A DNA stretch of 64,000 nt, from assembly GCF_009831235.1 (NCBI RefSeq), contig NZ_WUUL01000011.1, positions 1 through 64,000 on the forward strand. The letters are read 5' to 3'. A model generated the notes under the pieces. That model made no database searches, had not been told where the DNA came from, and worked only from the letters and a program-made list of their open reading frames with translations. Shown here piece by piece: positions 8,786 through 17,040 of the stretch. How positions within the stretch are numbered: position 1 is the stretch's first letter; every line of letters starts with the position of its first letter. This DNA comes from Shimazuella alba. Lineage in GTDB: Bacteria > Bacillota > Bacilli > Thermoactinomycetales > Thermoactinomycetaceae. The translations under genes were made by a program, and so were the position numbers.

Positions 8786-8825
8786 AAGTGGTTTAGGAGA
8801 AAAATACTCCTAAATCACTTTTGTC
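8784..8825 (+). terminator. Strong hairpin with T-run
   Basis: The arm AAAAGTGGTTTAGGAG (8784-8799) pairs with CTCCTAAATCACTTTT (8807-8822) at 15 of 16 positions, and the descending arm ends in TTTT. It probably once ended the transposase transcript and now insulates the MerR operon. Confidence 0.6.
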
Positions 8826-8968
8826 AACAGTCCCGTAAGGAGTGGTTTTTTAGTTGAAAGCAGTTTTTATCTAAAATCACAGATGTTATGATTGTTATTC
8901 TAATAATGAACGTGCATTTATAATTATTTTTTACTGATTCATTCGGTATCCCTTAATCATTTTTATGC

Positions 8969-9000
8969 TTGACCTTCCTCTGCACTGGAGGGTGTATATT
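8969..9000 (+). promoter_or_regulatory. MerR-type promoter/operator
   Basis: -35 TTGACC at 8969-8974 and -10 TATATT at 8995-9000 are separated by a 20-bp spacer, longer than the usual 17. The spacer holds the dyad ACCTTCC...GGAGGGT. Over-long spacers containing a dyad are the hallmark of promoters that MerR-family activators open by DNA distortion (BmrR, BltR, Mta, TipAL). It lies directly upstream of the MerR gene, implying autoregulation. Confidence 0.8.
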
Positions 9001-9042
9001 CAGTTTGGAGAGAGATTTAGCTGTATAAAAGGAGATGAAACC

Positions 9043-9852
9043 ATGTTTAAAATAAGTGAGTTTTCCAAGCTTGCTCAGATCTCGGTGAAAACTCTTCGCT
9101 ATTATGATCAAATTGGTTTATTAAAGCCGTCTCATACCGATTCTGATACAAGTTACCGCTATTATTCTGCTGATCAACTCTTTTTGTTAAATCGTATTCT
9201 TGCTTTTAAAGAGTTAGGATTTACATTAAATCAAATTATACATTTGTTAGATGATAACATTCCAGTAGATCAAATAAGAGGGATGTTTCGACTGAAACAA
9301 GCTGAAATTCAACATCTAGTAGAAATGGAGCAAGCTCGACTAAATCGGATTGGAAATCGATTGCAGCAAATAGAAAAAGAAGGAGGCATTGAAGCAGCTC
9401 ATGAGGTTGTTCTAAAAAAAGTAGAGAGCCAATCTATATTTTCTTTGCGGCAAGCTGCTTCCATTCAACAAATTCCTCAACTGTTTGATCAGTTAGAGCA
9501 TGCGATGGGGATATCTTCCTCTAACTCTCTATCTAAGATAATACTTTGGCATGGATGCGAGGAATGTGAAGATGCTGTTGATTTGGAAGTAGGATACACA
9601 CTTGAACAGAAAACAACTAGCTTATCTTCTCATATGCATGAGTTACCAGAAGCCCTTACGATGGCGACCTTATTACATCGCTGCCAACCGACAAGTACAT
9701 GTACAGCGAGTATAGATTTAGGTATTTGGATTGAACAAAATGGGTATCGGATCCAAGAAAATGAACCACGTCGTGAAATATATCTCCATCCAGATCAGAG
9801 TGATAGAAACTATTATATTGCAGAAGTCCAGATTCCAGTTGTGAAGTTGTAA
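9043..9852 (+). CDS. MerR-family multidrug-type regulator, 269 aa
   Basis: A transcription activator of the BmrR/BltR type. The N-terminal winged helix-turn-helix reads MFKISEFSKLAQISVKTLRYY, then a signature IGLLKPSHTD and YRYYSADQL. A dimerisation coiled coil spans about residues 75-115. The C-terminal ~150 residues form a GyrI-like effector-binding domain that senses small hydrophobic compounds in relatives. The open frame extends to 8965, but AAAGGAG lies 8 nt before the ATG at 9043, and the upstream part overlaps the promoter. Downstream are a dead MFS pump and a CocE-like hydrolase that it presumably controlled. Confidence 0.9.
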   Translation: MFKISEFSKLAQISVKTLRYYDQIGLLKPSHTDSDTSYRYYSADQLFLLNRILAFKELGFTLNQIIHLLDDNIPVDQIRGMFRLKQAEIQHLVEMEQARLNRIGNRLQQIEKEGGIEAAHEVVLKKVESQSIFSLRQAASIQQIPQLFDQLEHAMGISSSNSLSKIILWHGCEECEDAVDLEVGYTLEQKTTSLSSHMHELPEALTMATLLHRCQPTSTCTASIDLGIWIEQNGYRIQENEPRREIYLHPDQSDRNYYIAEVQIPVVKL

Positions 9853-9860
9853 TGGGATGG

Positions 9861-10620
9861 ATGTTAAAGCGAATAAAAAAGCACAACGAATGCCAGTTGC
9901 GCTTTAGGCATTAGCACTGGCTTCTTTTGGAATTGGGACAACTGAATTAGTTCTCATGAGGATTTTACCAACCATGGCAAAAGATCTAGGGGTATCTCTT
10001 TTTGCTGCTGGTCTTCTTATTGCAGGATATGCGTTAGGTGTGGTTGTTGGAGTTCCACTTATTTCTTTGTTATCAGCTAAAATTTCTCGAAAAACATTAC
10101 TTTTTTCTTTTTGTTGATGGATTTGCTCTTGGAAACCTCTTGTATGCAGTGGCACCCAATTCTCTCTTTTTGATGATTGCAAGGATTTTGGTTGCTTTTA
10201 TGCATGGAACTTTTTTGGGGGAAAGTTAGATCGTAGCGGTAAAACTGGCTGATCAGCGTTGGATGCCTATCTTATTTATTAGGGGTTTTACTTTCCTTAG
10301 CGTTCGTTTTATTTGGTTTGACATTAACTATATACCATCCAATTCCAGCAATCATCACCATTTTTTCTTTGGAATCCTTGCGTTTGCATCTGTTTCACCT
10401 CTGCAAATGTGTATTTTGGAAAACGCATCAGATGCTCCACAATTCACGTCTGGACTTAATGTAGCTGTCTATAATCTAGCAAATGCAATAGGGGGCTTTT
10501 TTTTTGGAGTAGTAATGAAAACTCCATCATTGGATTTACAGGCTTGGATTGCAGGTCTGATAACACTGCTGGGTGCGTTGTTTACTATCATAAGTCTGCG
10601 GTTAGACAACTATAAAAAGG
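9861..10620 (+). pseudogene. MFS efflux transporter, inactivated
   Basis: The remnants encode a drug/purine-efflux type MFS permease (AraJ/PbuE/YdhP-like). One frame reads ASFGIGTTELVLMRILP, LGVSLFAAGLLIAGYALG and PLISLLSAKISRKTLL. An in-frame TAG appears at the very start, and frame changes occur near 10113 and again before 10263. The last third (MCILENASDAPQF, GLNVAVYNLANAIGGF) is open only because it joins the hydrolase frame downstream. At least three lesions make it non-functional. Its place between the MerR regulator and the hydrolase suggests it was the drug exporter of this locus. Confidence 0.8.
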
Positions 10621-10631
10621 AGAAGCTTATC

Positions 10632-12404
10632 ATGATAGAATCAAACAGATACAAAATGATTACAGAATTTAATGTTCCTGTTGAAATGAGAGACGGGACT
10701 ATCCTTCGAGCAAATATTTATCGACCAGAAAAAAATGGAGAATGGCCAGTTCTTCTAAGTCGTTTGCCATATGGCAAAGATACTTTTGCGCAGCCTTTTT
10801 TGATTCAAGTGCCAAAAGCTGTTCAAGAAGGCTATGTGGTCATCATACAAGATACACGTGGCCGCTTTGTATCAGAGGGAAATTGGGACCCTATTCCTAG
10901 TTTTAATCAAGAAGTATCGGATGGCTATGATACGCTTGAGTGGATTTCCAATCTTCCCTATAACAGTGGGAGAGTAGGTATGTTTGGGCTTTCTTACTAT
11001 GCTTTTACACAATGGGCAAGTGCTTTGTCATCGCACTCCAAAACACTTCAAGCTATAGCACCTGCTTTTAGTTGGAATGATCCTTATGATGGGCTTATGT
11101 ATCGAGGAGGGGCTTTGGAGCTGGGATTGTTAACTTATTGGCAAATGGGAATGTATCTGGATACACTCCCAAGGCATTACTCGGATCAACAAGAGTTATC
11201 AAAAGCCATGGAGCGCTTGATTTCGGATATAGATCAATTACCCAGACAAATTCAGTCACTTCCATTAAAAAACTATGCTCCATTTACACGAACCAAAGTA
11301 GCTACCTCCCTTATAGAAGTAATAAAACGCGGATATATGGATCATAAATTCGTCGATTCATTAAACCTAACAAACAAGCTTGAAAGGTTAGAGTTACCCA
11401 GTTTGAATATTGCAGGATGGTATGACATTTTCCTACAAGGTACGCTTGATAATTTTGTACAAATGCGTAATCACCGGAAAAGTCCGAAAGCACGTAATAG
11501 TCAATTAATTATTGGCCCATGGAGACACTTGGATCATGGTCATCATGCAGGAGAAGTGAACTTTGGTTTACAAGCAAATTCAACTTCCATTGATCTATCC
11601 GAAATGCAGCTTCGTTGGTTTGATCATTTCTTAAAAAAACAAGATACTGGAATGTTGCAAGAAGCACCTATCCAATTATTTGTCATGGGCGAAAATATTT
11701 GGCGAGATGAGTATGAATGGCCCTTGCAGCGTACCGAATATATCGATTTTTATCTGCATAGCCAAGGTCAAGCAAATACGCTTCAAGGAAATGGAATGCT
11801 TAGTCTGCAACCTCCTGAGCAAGAAGCACCAGATCATTTCATCTATGATCCATTGAATCCTGTTCCGACAATGGGAGGCTCTCATTTGATGTTGCCAGAT
11901 TTTATGGATGGGCCAGTTGATCAAAGAGAGATCGAATCACGTGATGATGTATTGGTATATACTAGTTCTGTCTTGGAAGAGGATGTGGAAGTAACTGGAC
12001 CAGTTAAAGTGAAGCTTTGGGCGATCTCTAGTGCATTAGATACCGATTTTGTGGCTCGTTTAGTAGATGTATTTCCAGATGGCACAGCGATTAATTTAAC
12101 GGATGGCATCATTCGTACTCGCTTCCGGGATGTAAACAATGGAGAAGAACCAAGCTTACTAGAACCAGGAAAAGCTTATCTCTATGAAATTGACTTATGG
12201 TCAACTAGCAATCTGTTTAAAAAGGGGCATCGAATTCGCTTGGATATTACTAGTAGCAGTTTTCCCCGGTGGGATAGAAATCCCAATACAGGACACGATT
12301 TTGGAGTAGATGGAGAGTCAGATGTAATAGTTGCTCAGCAAACAATCTTACATGATAAAGAACATTCTTCTTCGATTGTTCTGCCTATTATTCCAAGAAG
12401 ATAA
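10632..12404 (+). CDS. CocE/NonD-family hydrolase, 590 aa
   Basis: A serine hydrolase of the X-Pro dipeptidyl-peptidase S15/CocE family, acting on esters, amides or peptides; substrate unknown. The alpha/beta domain carries VGMFGLSYYAF with nucleophile Ser121 and RLPYGKD and DTRGRFVSEG near the oxyanion hole. The C-terminal jelly-roll (PepX_C) begins near DVLVYTSSVLEEDVEVTG. An open frame reaches back to 10263, but that part is the tail of the dead MFS gene. The ATG at 10632 has AAAAGGAG 9 nt upstream and starts a normal-length protein. It belongs to the MerR operon, so it may hydrolyse the compound the regulator senses (inference). Confidence 0.9.
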   Translation: MIESNRYKMITEFNVPVEMRDGTILRANIYRPEKNGEWPVLLSRLPYGKDTFAQPFLIQVPKAVQEGYVVIIQDTRGRFVSEGNWDPIPSFNQEVSDGYDTLEWISNLPYNSGRVGMFGLSYYAFTQWASALSSHSKTLQAIAPAFSWNDPYDGLMYRGGALELGLLTYWQMGMYLDTLPRHYSDQQELSKAMERLISDIDQLPRQIQSLPLKNYAPFTRTKVATSLIEVIKRGYMDHKFVDSLNLTNKLERLELPSLNIAGWYDIFLQGTLDNFVQMRNHRKSPKARNSQLIIGPWRHLDHGHHAGEVNFGLQANSTSIDLSEMQLRWFDHFLKKQDTGMLQEAPIQLFVMGENIWRDEYEWPLQRTEYIDFYLHSQGQANTLQGNGMLSLQPPEQEAPDHFIYDPLNPVPTMGGSHLMLPDFMDGPVDQREIESRDDVLVYTSSVLEEDVEVTGPVKVKLWAISSALDTDFVARLVDVFPDGTAINLTDGIIRTRFRDVNNGEEPSLLEPGKAYLYEIDLWSTSNLFKKGHRIRLDITSSSFPRWDRNPNTGHDFGVDGESDVIVAQQTILHDKEHSSSIVLPIIPRR

Positions 12405-12530
12405 TTGTTTTTATGCATTGAATAAAAGAAAAAGGTTAGAATTTTAAAAATTTTATTATTGATGTAAATGAAATGTTTTAACGATCGTAGTATGCGGAGA
12501 TCGGTTTTTAACTTGAGTGGGACAACCTGT

Positions 12531-12575
12531 GCGGGAAGGCTACTACAATGAGAGTAGACCTTCCCGCTTTTTCGG
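12531..12575 (+). terminator. Rho-independent terminator
   Basis: GCGGGAAGG (12531-12539) pairs with CCTTCCCGC (12559-12567), with additional CTAC/GTAG pairing inside, and TTTTT follows. A weaker hairpin with TTTTT occurs at about 12482-12508, closer to the hydrolase stop. Confidence 0.8.
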
Positions 12576-12605
12576 GCTTTTGAATCAGTGGCGGATGCTC
12601 TCTCC

Positions 12606-12790
12606 TCATTTAGAAACTTCTTTAGACTCAGAAAGCAGTCGCCAGATTTTGTTGGCTTCCTGCTCCTGAGAGGGGTTGGCAGTGTACTCCATCTGCGGAC
12701 TACTGTACAGAGCTTGTAAGAGAATATGTTCACATCCAAGTGCTTACGTTCAGCCTTAAGAAGCCACTGTATTGCGCTGGTTTTTTTGTG
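12606..12790 (-). pseudogene. Relic of a small orphan gene
   Basis: On the minus strand about 41 codons read EHILLQALYSSPQMEYTANP and on through KIWRLLSESKEVSK to a TGA at 12606-12608. The upstream sequence continues in a different frame (AIQWLLKAERKHLD), so a frameshift near 12735 has broken the gene. The helical, Glu/Gln-rich composition and codon choice are those of the orphan class. Confidence 0.4.
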
Positions 12791-12824
12791 TTCATCACAG
12801 TTAGCGGAGCCTAAAATAAGACTT

Positions 12825-12868
12825 ATTCACTATTCAAATTTGACTAGTTGAGTGAATTGCATTATAAT
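12825..12868 (+). promoter_or_regulatory. padR promoter with flanking dyad
   Basis: -35 TTGACT (12840-12845), 17-bp spacer, -10 TATAAT (12863-12868). An inverted repeat, ATTCACT (12825-12831) and AGTGAAT (12851-12857), straddles the -35. It is a good candidate for the operator through which the PadR protein represses itself. Confidence 0.6.
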
Positions 12869-12896
12869 GAGTTTCGATAAGAAAGGAGCATAAGAA

Positions 12897-13469
12897 GTGT
12901 CAGCTGTTAGACTATTAGTTTTGGGAGCGATTGTAAGACGAGGAATCGCCCATGGTTATCGTGTTTTTCAGGATATTACATCGTGGAAAGCGGAGACATG
13001 GACGAATGTGAAGCGAGGTTCTATTTATCACGCTTTAGAAAAGCTCGAATCAGGGGAGATGATAGTAGCAGAAGATTCAGGTGATCTCACGAAACTTGGA
13101 CCTTCTCGAACGGAGTATAAAGTAACAGAAAAAGGGAGAGCTGAATTTATCTCTCTTTTAGAGTCAGCACTGAAAAGCAATGATTTTCAACTATTATCAG
13201 CAGGTATTGCATTTATGGAAATACTGCCTCGACAACGTGTGTTAGAGCTTTTAGAAGAACGCCTAGCATCGTTAAAAGATGTAGAACATTTTTTGCATAC
13301 ACTGCCAACTGAGCAGATTCCATCTGAACCTTCTAAGCATCCAGAGCTTATCGGAGTTTGGATTGGATATTTTGAATACATGATCGAAGCAACACAAAAA
13401 TTAATGCAATCGATTGAATCTGGTAACTATCTTTTTCTGGGGGAGAAGAAAGAGGAAGGGGAAATATGA
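12897..13469 (+). CDS. PadR-family transcriptional regulator, 190 aa
   Basis: The N-terminal PadR winged helix is clear: LLVLGAIVRRGIAHGYRVFQDI, then NVKRGSIYHALEKLE and the wing GPSRTEYKVTEKGR. The C-terminal half (residues ~90-190) would be the helical dimerisation domain. A GTG start at 12897 follows AAAGGAG by 7 nt. It overlaps the hydrolase gene downstream by 4 nt (ATGA), so the two are co-translated. Members with this longer C-terminal domain (Vir_act_alpha_C type) are usually repressors. The promoter dyad suggests autorepression. Confidence 0.88.
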   Translation: MSAVRLLVLGAIVRRGIAHGYRVFQDITSWKAETWTNVKRGSIYHALEKLESGEMIVAEDSGDLTKLGPSRTEYKVTEKGRAEFISLLESALKSNDFQLLSAGIAFMEILPRQRVLELLEERLASLKDVEHFLHTLPTEQIPSEPSKHPELIGVWIGYFEYMIEATQKLMQSIESGNYLFLGEKKEEGEI

Positions 13470-14317
13470 TGATATCAGCAAAATTGCATGATGGAAGTAT
13501 CATTCCTATTGAAATAAAAGGGTCCGGTCCAAATTTACTATTACCTGTTAACCCTCATCCGATCGAGGGAGATCAAGCCGAGAAAATGCGAAAATGGGGA
13601 GCAGACCCAGCACTTGGTCGAAATTTGATAGATGGATTGAGCGATAAGTATCGAGTAATCGCTTTTGACTATGAAGGGCATGTACAAGCTTTTCCTAAAG
13701 CTGAAACGCTAACACCTCATAACATTGCCACTGATTTCTTAACGATTGCGGATACAACAAATGCAGAACAATTTGTCTATTATGGTTACTCTTGGTTAGC
13801 ACTTTGTGGATTGCAATTAGCGATTCGAACCAGTAGACTATCTGCCTTGATCATGGGTGGTTTCCCTCCCATAGATGGGCCTTATCAAGAGATGTTAAAG
13901 GTAACCAATGCAACCTATCAAATGTCTGTAGAAGCAAAACCTTCTTCTAAAAAACAGCAAACAACTTCTGAAGAAATCGATTGGTCAACCGTAGAAGTGA
14001 CTCTGAGTACTGAGCAAACAAAACAGTTTGTTACCCTATACCAGAGTTTACAAGATTTCCATGATCGAGAAGTTCAATCGCGTATATCTATCCCTCGTCT
14101 TTGTTTTGCAGGCACTGCGGATAAAATCGAATATGGAGAACGCTGGGGAGGTGTAGAGGTGGATATTGTAGGACCACTGATGCGAAATCAGGGAGAATTA
14201 GAAGCATTAGGCTGGGCTGTTCACGTATTGGATGGGCTCGATCATACCCAAGCAATGCAGGCTAATCATGTCTTGTCTGTTATATGTCCTTGGTTAGATA
14301 CGCTTTTTTCTAAATAG
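13466..14317 (+). CDS. Alpha/beta-hydrolase-like protein, 283 aa
   Basis: The C-terminal part of a two-gene operon with padR. The fold is alpha/beta hydrolase: a central YYGYSWLALCGL elbow (nucleophile Ser in GYSWL, a departure from the usual GxSxG), an early strand RVIAFDYEGH and a late DGLDHTQAM with the probable catalytic His. The ATG overlaps the padR stop. The enzyme probably acts on a small ester or on the ligand of the PadR repressor, but nothing fixes the substrate. The atypical elbow leaves open a non-catalytic role. Confidence 0.75.
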   Translation: MMISAKLHDGSIIPIEIKGSGPNLLLPVNPHPIEGDQAEKMRKWGADPALGRNLIDGLSDKYRVIAFDYEGHVQAFPKAETLTPHNIATDFLTIADTTNAEQFVYYGYSWLALCGLQLAIRTSRLSALIMGGFPPIDGPYQEMLKVTNATYQMSVEAKPSSKKQQTTSEEIDWSTVEVTLSTEQTKQFVTLYQSLQDFHDREVQSRISIPRLCFAGTADKIEYGERWGGVEVDIVGPLMRNQGELEALGWAVHVLDGLDHTQAMQANHVLSVICPWLDTLFSK

Positions 14318-14512
14318 AAAGTTAATTAATTCCTTCAATGAAAAACGTCGACTATTATGTATTTTTAAAGCAAAAATTTTTTTCGTTTTTTAGTTTCTTT
14401 AAGAAAGACATTTATGAAAGAAATTAGTAGTTCTTCATAATAGATTTTTTCGGTACAATCAAGGGAGAATCACTTCTACCAGATGAAGTGAAGAATCCCA
14501 CTGGAGGTTGAG

Positions 14513-14881
14513 ATGAGCACCAATCCGAGGGTGAAGAAGCCGAAATACACTCCTCCAAAGGACTTAGCTAATTTTCAGATGATCTTTGAAGGTTATCTGG
14601 AAGATGGAACGTACGCGATTCGCTTCTCTTATGAGAAGAAGGTAAGCGGGTTTTCCTACTTTGGTGCCTCAGGACGGAAGGGTCGGAATAAGGGTTACTA
14701 CACCCAGTCTGTGGTGGTATGTCTACATCTACTCCATGATGGCACCCAAACTCGTACGACGTACATCTTTAAGGACACAGGCTGGGAGGTAACCACAGAG
14801 ACCTTCAAGACCAATAAGAAACCTGCGAAACCGAGCGAAAAGAAGTGGATTCGGGAACTTCCCTCTGAGCTGAGAAGGTGA
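14513..14881 (+). CDS. Orphan hypothetical protein, 122 aa
   Basis: A basic protein with a Lys/Pro-rich start (NPRVKKPKYTPPKDL), a probable beta-rich middle (FEGYLEDGTYAIRFSYE) and a Lys/Pro-rich tail; not recognised. The ribosome site CTGGAGG is 6 nt from the ATG. The 5' leader holds a small hairpin (CACTTC/GAAGTG) and a TACAAT -10 at about 14453. A strong terminator follows at once. It is a free-standing single-gene unit of the orphan class, with many AAG and GAG codons unlike the genes on both sides. A phage origin is plausible but unproven. Confidence 0.7.
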   Translation: MSTNPRVKKPKYTPPKDLANFQMIFEGYLEDGTYAIRFSYEKKVSGFSYFGASGRKGRNKGYYTQSVVVCLHLLHDGTQTRTTYIFKDTGWEVTTETFKTNKKPAKPSEKKWIRELPSELRR

Positions 14882-14899
14882 GCGCTCCTTCTAGTGGTA

Positions 14900-14950
14900 G
14901 GTGCAGTTTACAAGGAGCCTTGTGACTGCACCACCTGATTTTTTATAGCA
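14900..14950 (+). terminator. Rho-independent terminator
   Basis: GGTGCAGT (14900-14907) pairs with ACTGCACC (14925-14932), with inner pairing ACAAGG/CCTTGT, and a T-run (GATTTTTTA) follows. Confidence 0.85.
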
Positions 14951-15038
14951 AATAGCATTTTTATGGATGTTTTTATTATGTTTTAATTGTACAGACTGGG
15001 TGTTTGGGAGATATCTTGAGACACCCAGTCTTATTCTC

Positions 15039-15269
15039 TTAGAAGCGAAGGTTTGGAATCAGCTTCTCCAGTTCACCATTGGTGAACTCCTTTCCCTTCA
15101 CCGCTTGGTCGAAAGCGGCCTGAACCTCTTCTGCGTCTGCCCAGTCGGGTTCGGAATTCAGGTAAACGAGACAGTTTGCCAGCATTGCGATGATCATCTG
15201 CTGTCTGTTATCCTGATTCTTGGAAATCATGATGCTCATTTTATTCATTGTAGAGAACAGGAAATCCAT
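15039..15269 (-). CDS. Orphan protein, 76 aa, paralogue A
   Basis: A helical, acidic protein ending in FTNGELEKLIPNLRF, with MLANCLVYLNSEPDWADA in the middle. It is about half identical to its neighbour (paralogue B) over its whole length. The start MDFLFSTMNKMS is chosen because it aligns with MDPLFNAMYEMS in the paralogue; an open frame extends upstream but runs into the promoter (TATACT -10 at about 15310). The ribosome site is weak. The hairpin at 14993-15031 follows the stop. Function is unknown. Conservation of protein sequence between the two copies despite drift supports a real gene. Confidence 0.65.
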   Translation of the reverse strand: MDFLFSTMNKMSIMISKNQDNRQQMIIAMLANCLVYLNSEPDWADAEEVQAAFDQAVKGKEFTNGELEKLIPNLRF

Positions 15270-15453
15270 TGCACACCCATTCTTCAGAGAATAGTAGGTT
15301 TTATTCTTAGATAGTATATAATTTTTTAAATAAAAGAAAAAGATGAATGAAGTTTCCTTCAAACGCCTTTTTCGTTTTATGGATGTTTCATCATGTTTTA
15401 ATTGTGCAGACTGGTTGTCTGTAAGAGATCTCCAGACACCCAGTCTTATTCTC

Positions 15454-15684
15454 TTAGAAGTGGAGGTTTGGAATCACCTGCGCGAGTTCACGATTGGTGA
15501 ACGTCTTTCCCTTCATTGCTTGATTAAGAGCGGTCAGAACCTTGTGTGAGTTTGCCCAGCTAGGGTTGTCATCCAGGTAGACAAGACAGGTGGACAAGAT
15601 TGCGATGGTCAGCGACTGTCTGGGGCCCTGGTTCGCAGAAAGTCTGTTGCTCATTTCATACATTGCATTGAAGAGAGGATCCAT
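15454..15684 (-). CDS. Orphan protein, 76 aa, paralogue B
   Basis: A paralogue of the 15039-15269 product, with the same length and layout: MDPLFNAMYEMSNRLSANQ, LSTCLVYLDDNPSWANS, FTNRELAQVIPNLHF. It has its own TATAAT -10 at about 15727 and a hairpin (15408-15446) after the stop. The alignable stretch SKNKxYYSLxN upstream of the ATG is probably conserved leader DNA rather than protein, but a longer protein starting at TTG 15744 cannot be excluded. No family is recognised. Confidence 0.65.
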   Translation of the reverse strand: MDPLFNAMYEMSNRLSANQGPRQSLTIAILSTCLVYLDDNPSWANSHKVLTALNQAMKGKTFTNRELAQVIPNLHF

Positions 15685-15795
15685 TGCATACTCATTTCTT
15701 AGAGAATAGTAGGATTTGTTCTTAGAAATTATATACTTTTTCAAAGAAAAGAAAAAGCGAATGAAGATTTTCCTTCAAAACGCTTTTTTCATATT

Positions 15796-17040
15796 TTATG
15801 GATGTTTTGCTAATTCTTCCCGAATATCTTGATTTAATTCATTTAAATCAGGAGTGCTGATCGGTTTATCGTTTAGTTTGTATTTTTCTTTTAACATTAG
15901 TATTCGCAAGACACTCTCATCAATTCGTTTTTCAGTCAGGCTGCCGTTGGTAATGCCCTCTTTTAAAGAACGTATGACATCGCTGATATTTTCATAGCCA
16001 TGTGCAACGAGTAATATATCGCTTCCTGCTTTGACAGCTTGGGTGGCAGCATTGCCAATTCCATAGTTTTTTGTGATAGCTCCCATTGTTAGATCATCCG
16101 TGATCACAACGCCATTGTATCCGATTTTTTTTCGCAATTGATCGGTGATGATCGTGGAGGACAGAGACGCTGGATATGTTTTATCGATTTTTGGAAATAA
16201 GATATGCGCAATCATGACAGCATCTGTGCCTTGTTGGATCGCATCTTCAAATGGTTTCCATTCAAACGACTGAAGTTGTTGCAAACTTTTATGTACTATA
16301 GGGAGATCCAAGTGAGAGTCAACAGAAGTATCACCATGTCCAGGGAAATGCTTCACAACTGATATGGTTCCAGTAGATTGAATTCCCTTCATGACTTCCC
16401 TGCCCATGTTCGATACGATTTCAGAGGTTGTACCATAAGATCGATTGCCGATAACTGGATTGTTTGGATTGCTATTGATATCTAATACAGGTGCATAATC
16501 CACATTCATCCCCATTAATTTGGAAGCATTGCCTAAAAATTCCCCTATATTTTGGGCATAAGTCAAATCTCCTGTATCCCCAATGCTTCTGGCAGTAGGT
16601 ATTTTTTTAATTCCGGGAAGTCGGCTGACTTTTCCACCTTCTTCATCTATAGAAACAAAAAGAGGAGTAGGATTTTGCTGATTCCATTTTTTGATCTGAT
16701 TCACATAGGTAACTAATCCTTCTGGAGTATTTACATTGTTTTTATAAAAGATTACTCCTCCTACATGTTGACTCTGAATCATCGTTTTTGTTTTTTCTGT
16801 AGCAGAAGTTCCTTCTACTCCAGCGATGATCATGGTACCTAGTTTTTCATCTAGGGTCATAGCTGCTAATTTTTCTTGTGCTTGCTTTCGTAATGCTTCA
16901 TTCTCGTTTTCTGAATTCTGTTGTGTAGTCTTGGTGATCTGCTTATTGGATGTATTATGAGAAGCATTACCTCCAGCACAACCCGCAGCAAGCAAACAAA
17001 ATAACAAACCAATTGTTAATAATATTCTATTTTTAAGAAT
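15796..17040 (-). CDS. nagZ: Beta-N-acetylhexosaminidase-type lipoprotein (NagZ/GH3)
   Basis: A glycoside hydrolase family 3 enzyme that removes N-acetylglucosamine from muropeptides during cell-wall recycling, here anchored outside the membrane. Catalytic signatures are present: KHFPGHGDTSVDSH (His/Asp dyad loop) and VITDDLTMGA (nucleophile Asp). Hydrophobic residues plus lipobox LLAAGC give a lipoprotein signal. The start is odd: the frame opens with CILKNRILLTIGLLFC, where the only upstream start codon is ATT at 17038-17040; the first common one, TTG at 17007, would remove the positive charges. An ATG lies just upstream in another frame, so a start-proximal frameshift is possible. The 3' end coincides with the repeat of the orphan units. 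Confidence 0.88.
   Translation of the reverse strand: MLKNRILLTIGLLFCLLAAGCAGGNASHNTSNKQITKTTQQNSENENEALRKQAQEKLAAMTLDEKLGTMIIAGVEGTSATEKTKTMIQSQHVGGVIFYKNNVNTPEGLVTYVNQIKKWNQQNPTPLFVSIDEEGGKVSRLPGIKKIPTARSIGDTGDLTYAQNIGEFLGNASKLMGMNVDYAPVLDINSNPNNPVIGNRSYGTTSEIVSNMGREVMKGIQSTGTISVVKHFPGHGDTSVDSHLDLPIVHKSLQQLQSFEWKPFEDAIQQGTDAVMIAHILFPKIDKTYPASLSSTIITDQLRKKIGYNGVVITDDLTMGAITKNYGIGNAATQAVKAGSDILLVAHGYENISDVIRSLKEGITNGSLTEKRIDESVLRILMLKEKYKLNDKPISTPDLNELNQDIREELAKHP

Larger units (their letters stand above)
14958..15793. repeat. Tandem duplication of an orphan-gene unit
   Basis: Two diverged copies of about 417 bp lie head to tail: 14958-15374 and 15375-15793. Each starts with TTTTATGGATGTTT, then a hairpin (14993-15031 and 15408-15446), then the 3' end of a 76-codon minus-strand gene, its promoter, and an end resembling TTCAAACGCTTTTTTC. 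The same TTTTATGGATGTTTT sequence occurs again at 15794, where it forms the last codons of the nagZ-like gene. This suggests the duplication endpoint lay at that gene's 3' end. Confidence 0.8.

Noticed and set aside
10263-12404. A 713-aa fusion of an MFS transporter tail and a CocE-like hydrolase
   Set aside because: The transporter part is only the open tail of a gene with several stops and frameshifts upstream. The hydrolase has its own AAAAGGAG site and ATG at 10632, so the fusion is an accident of reading frame.
12335-12739. Minus-strand frame of 134 codons
   Set aside because: It runs antisense through the hydrolase end and the terminator. Only a short segment in another frame (12606-12735) looks like protein.
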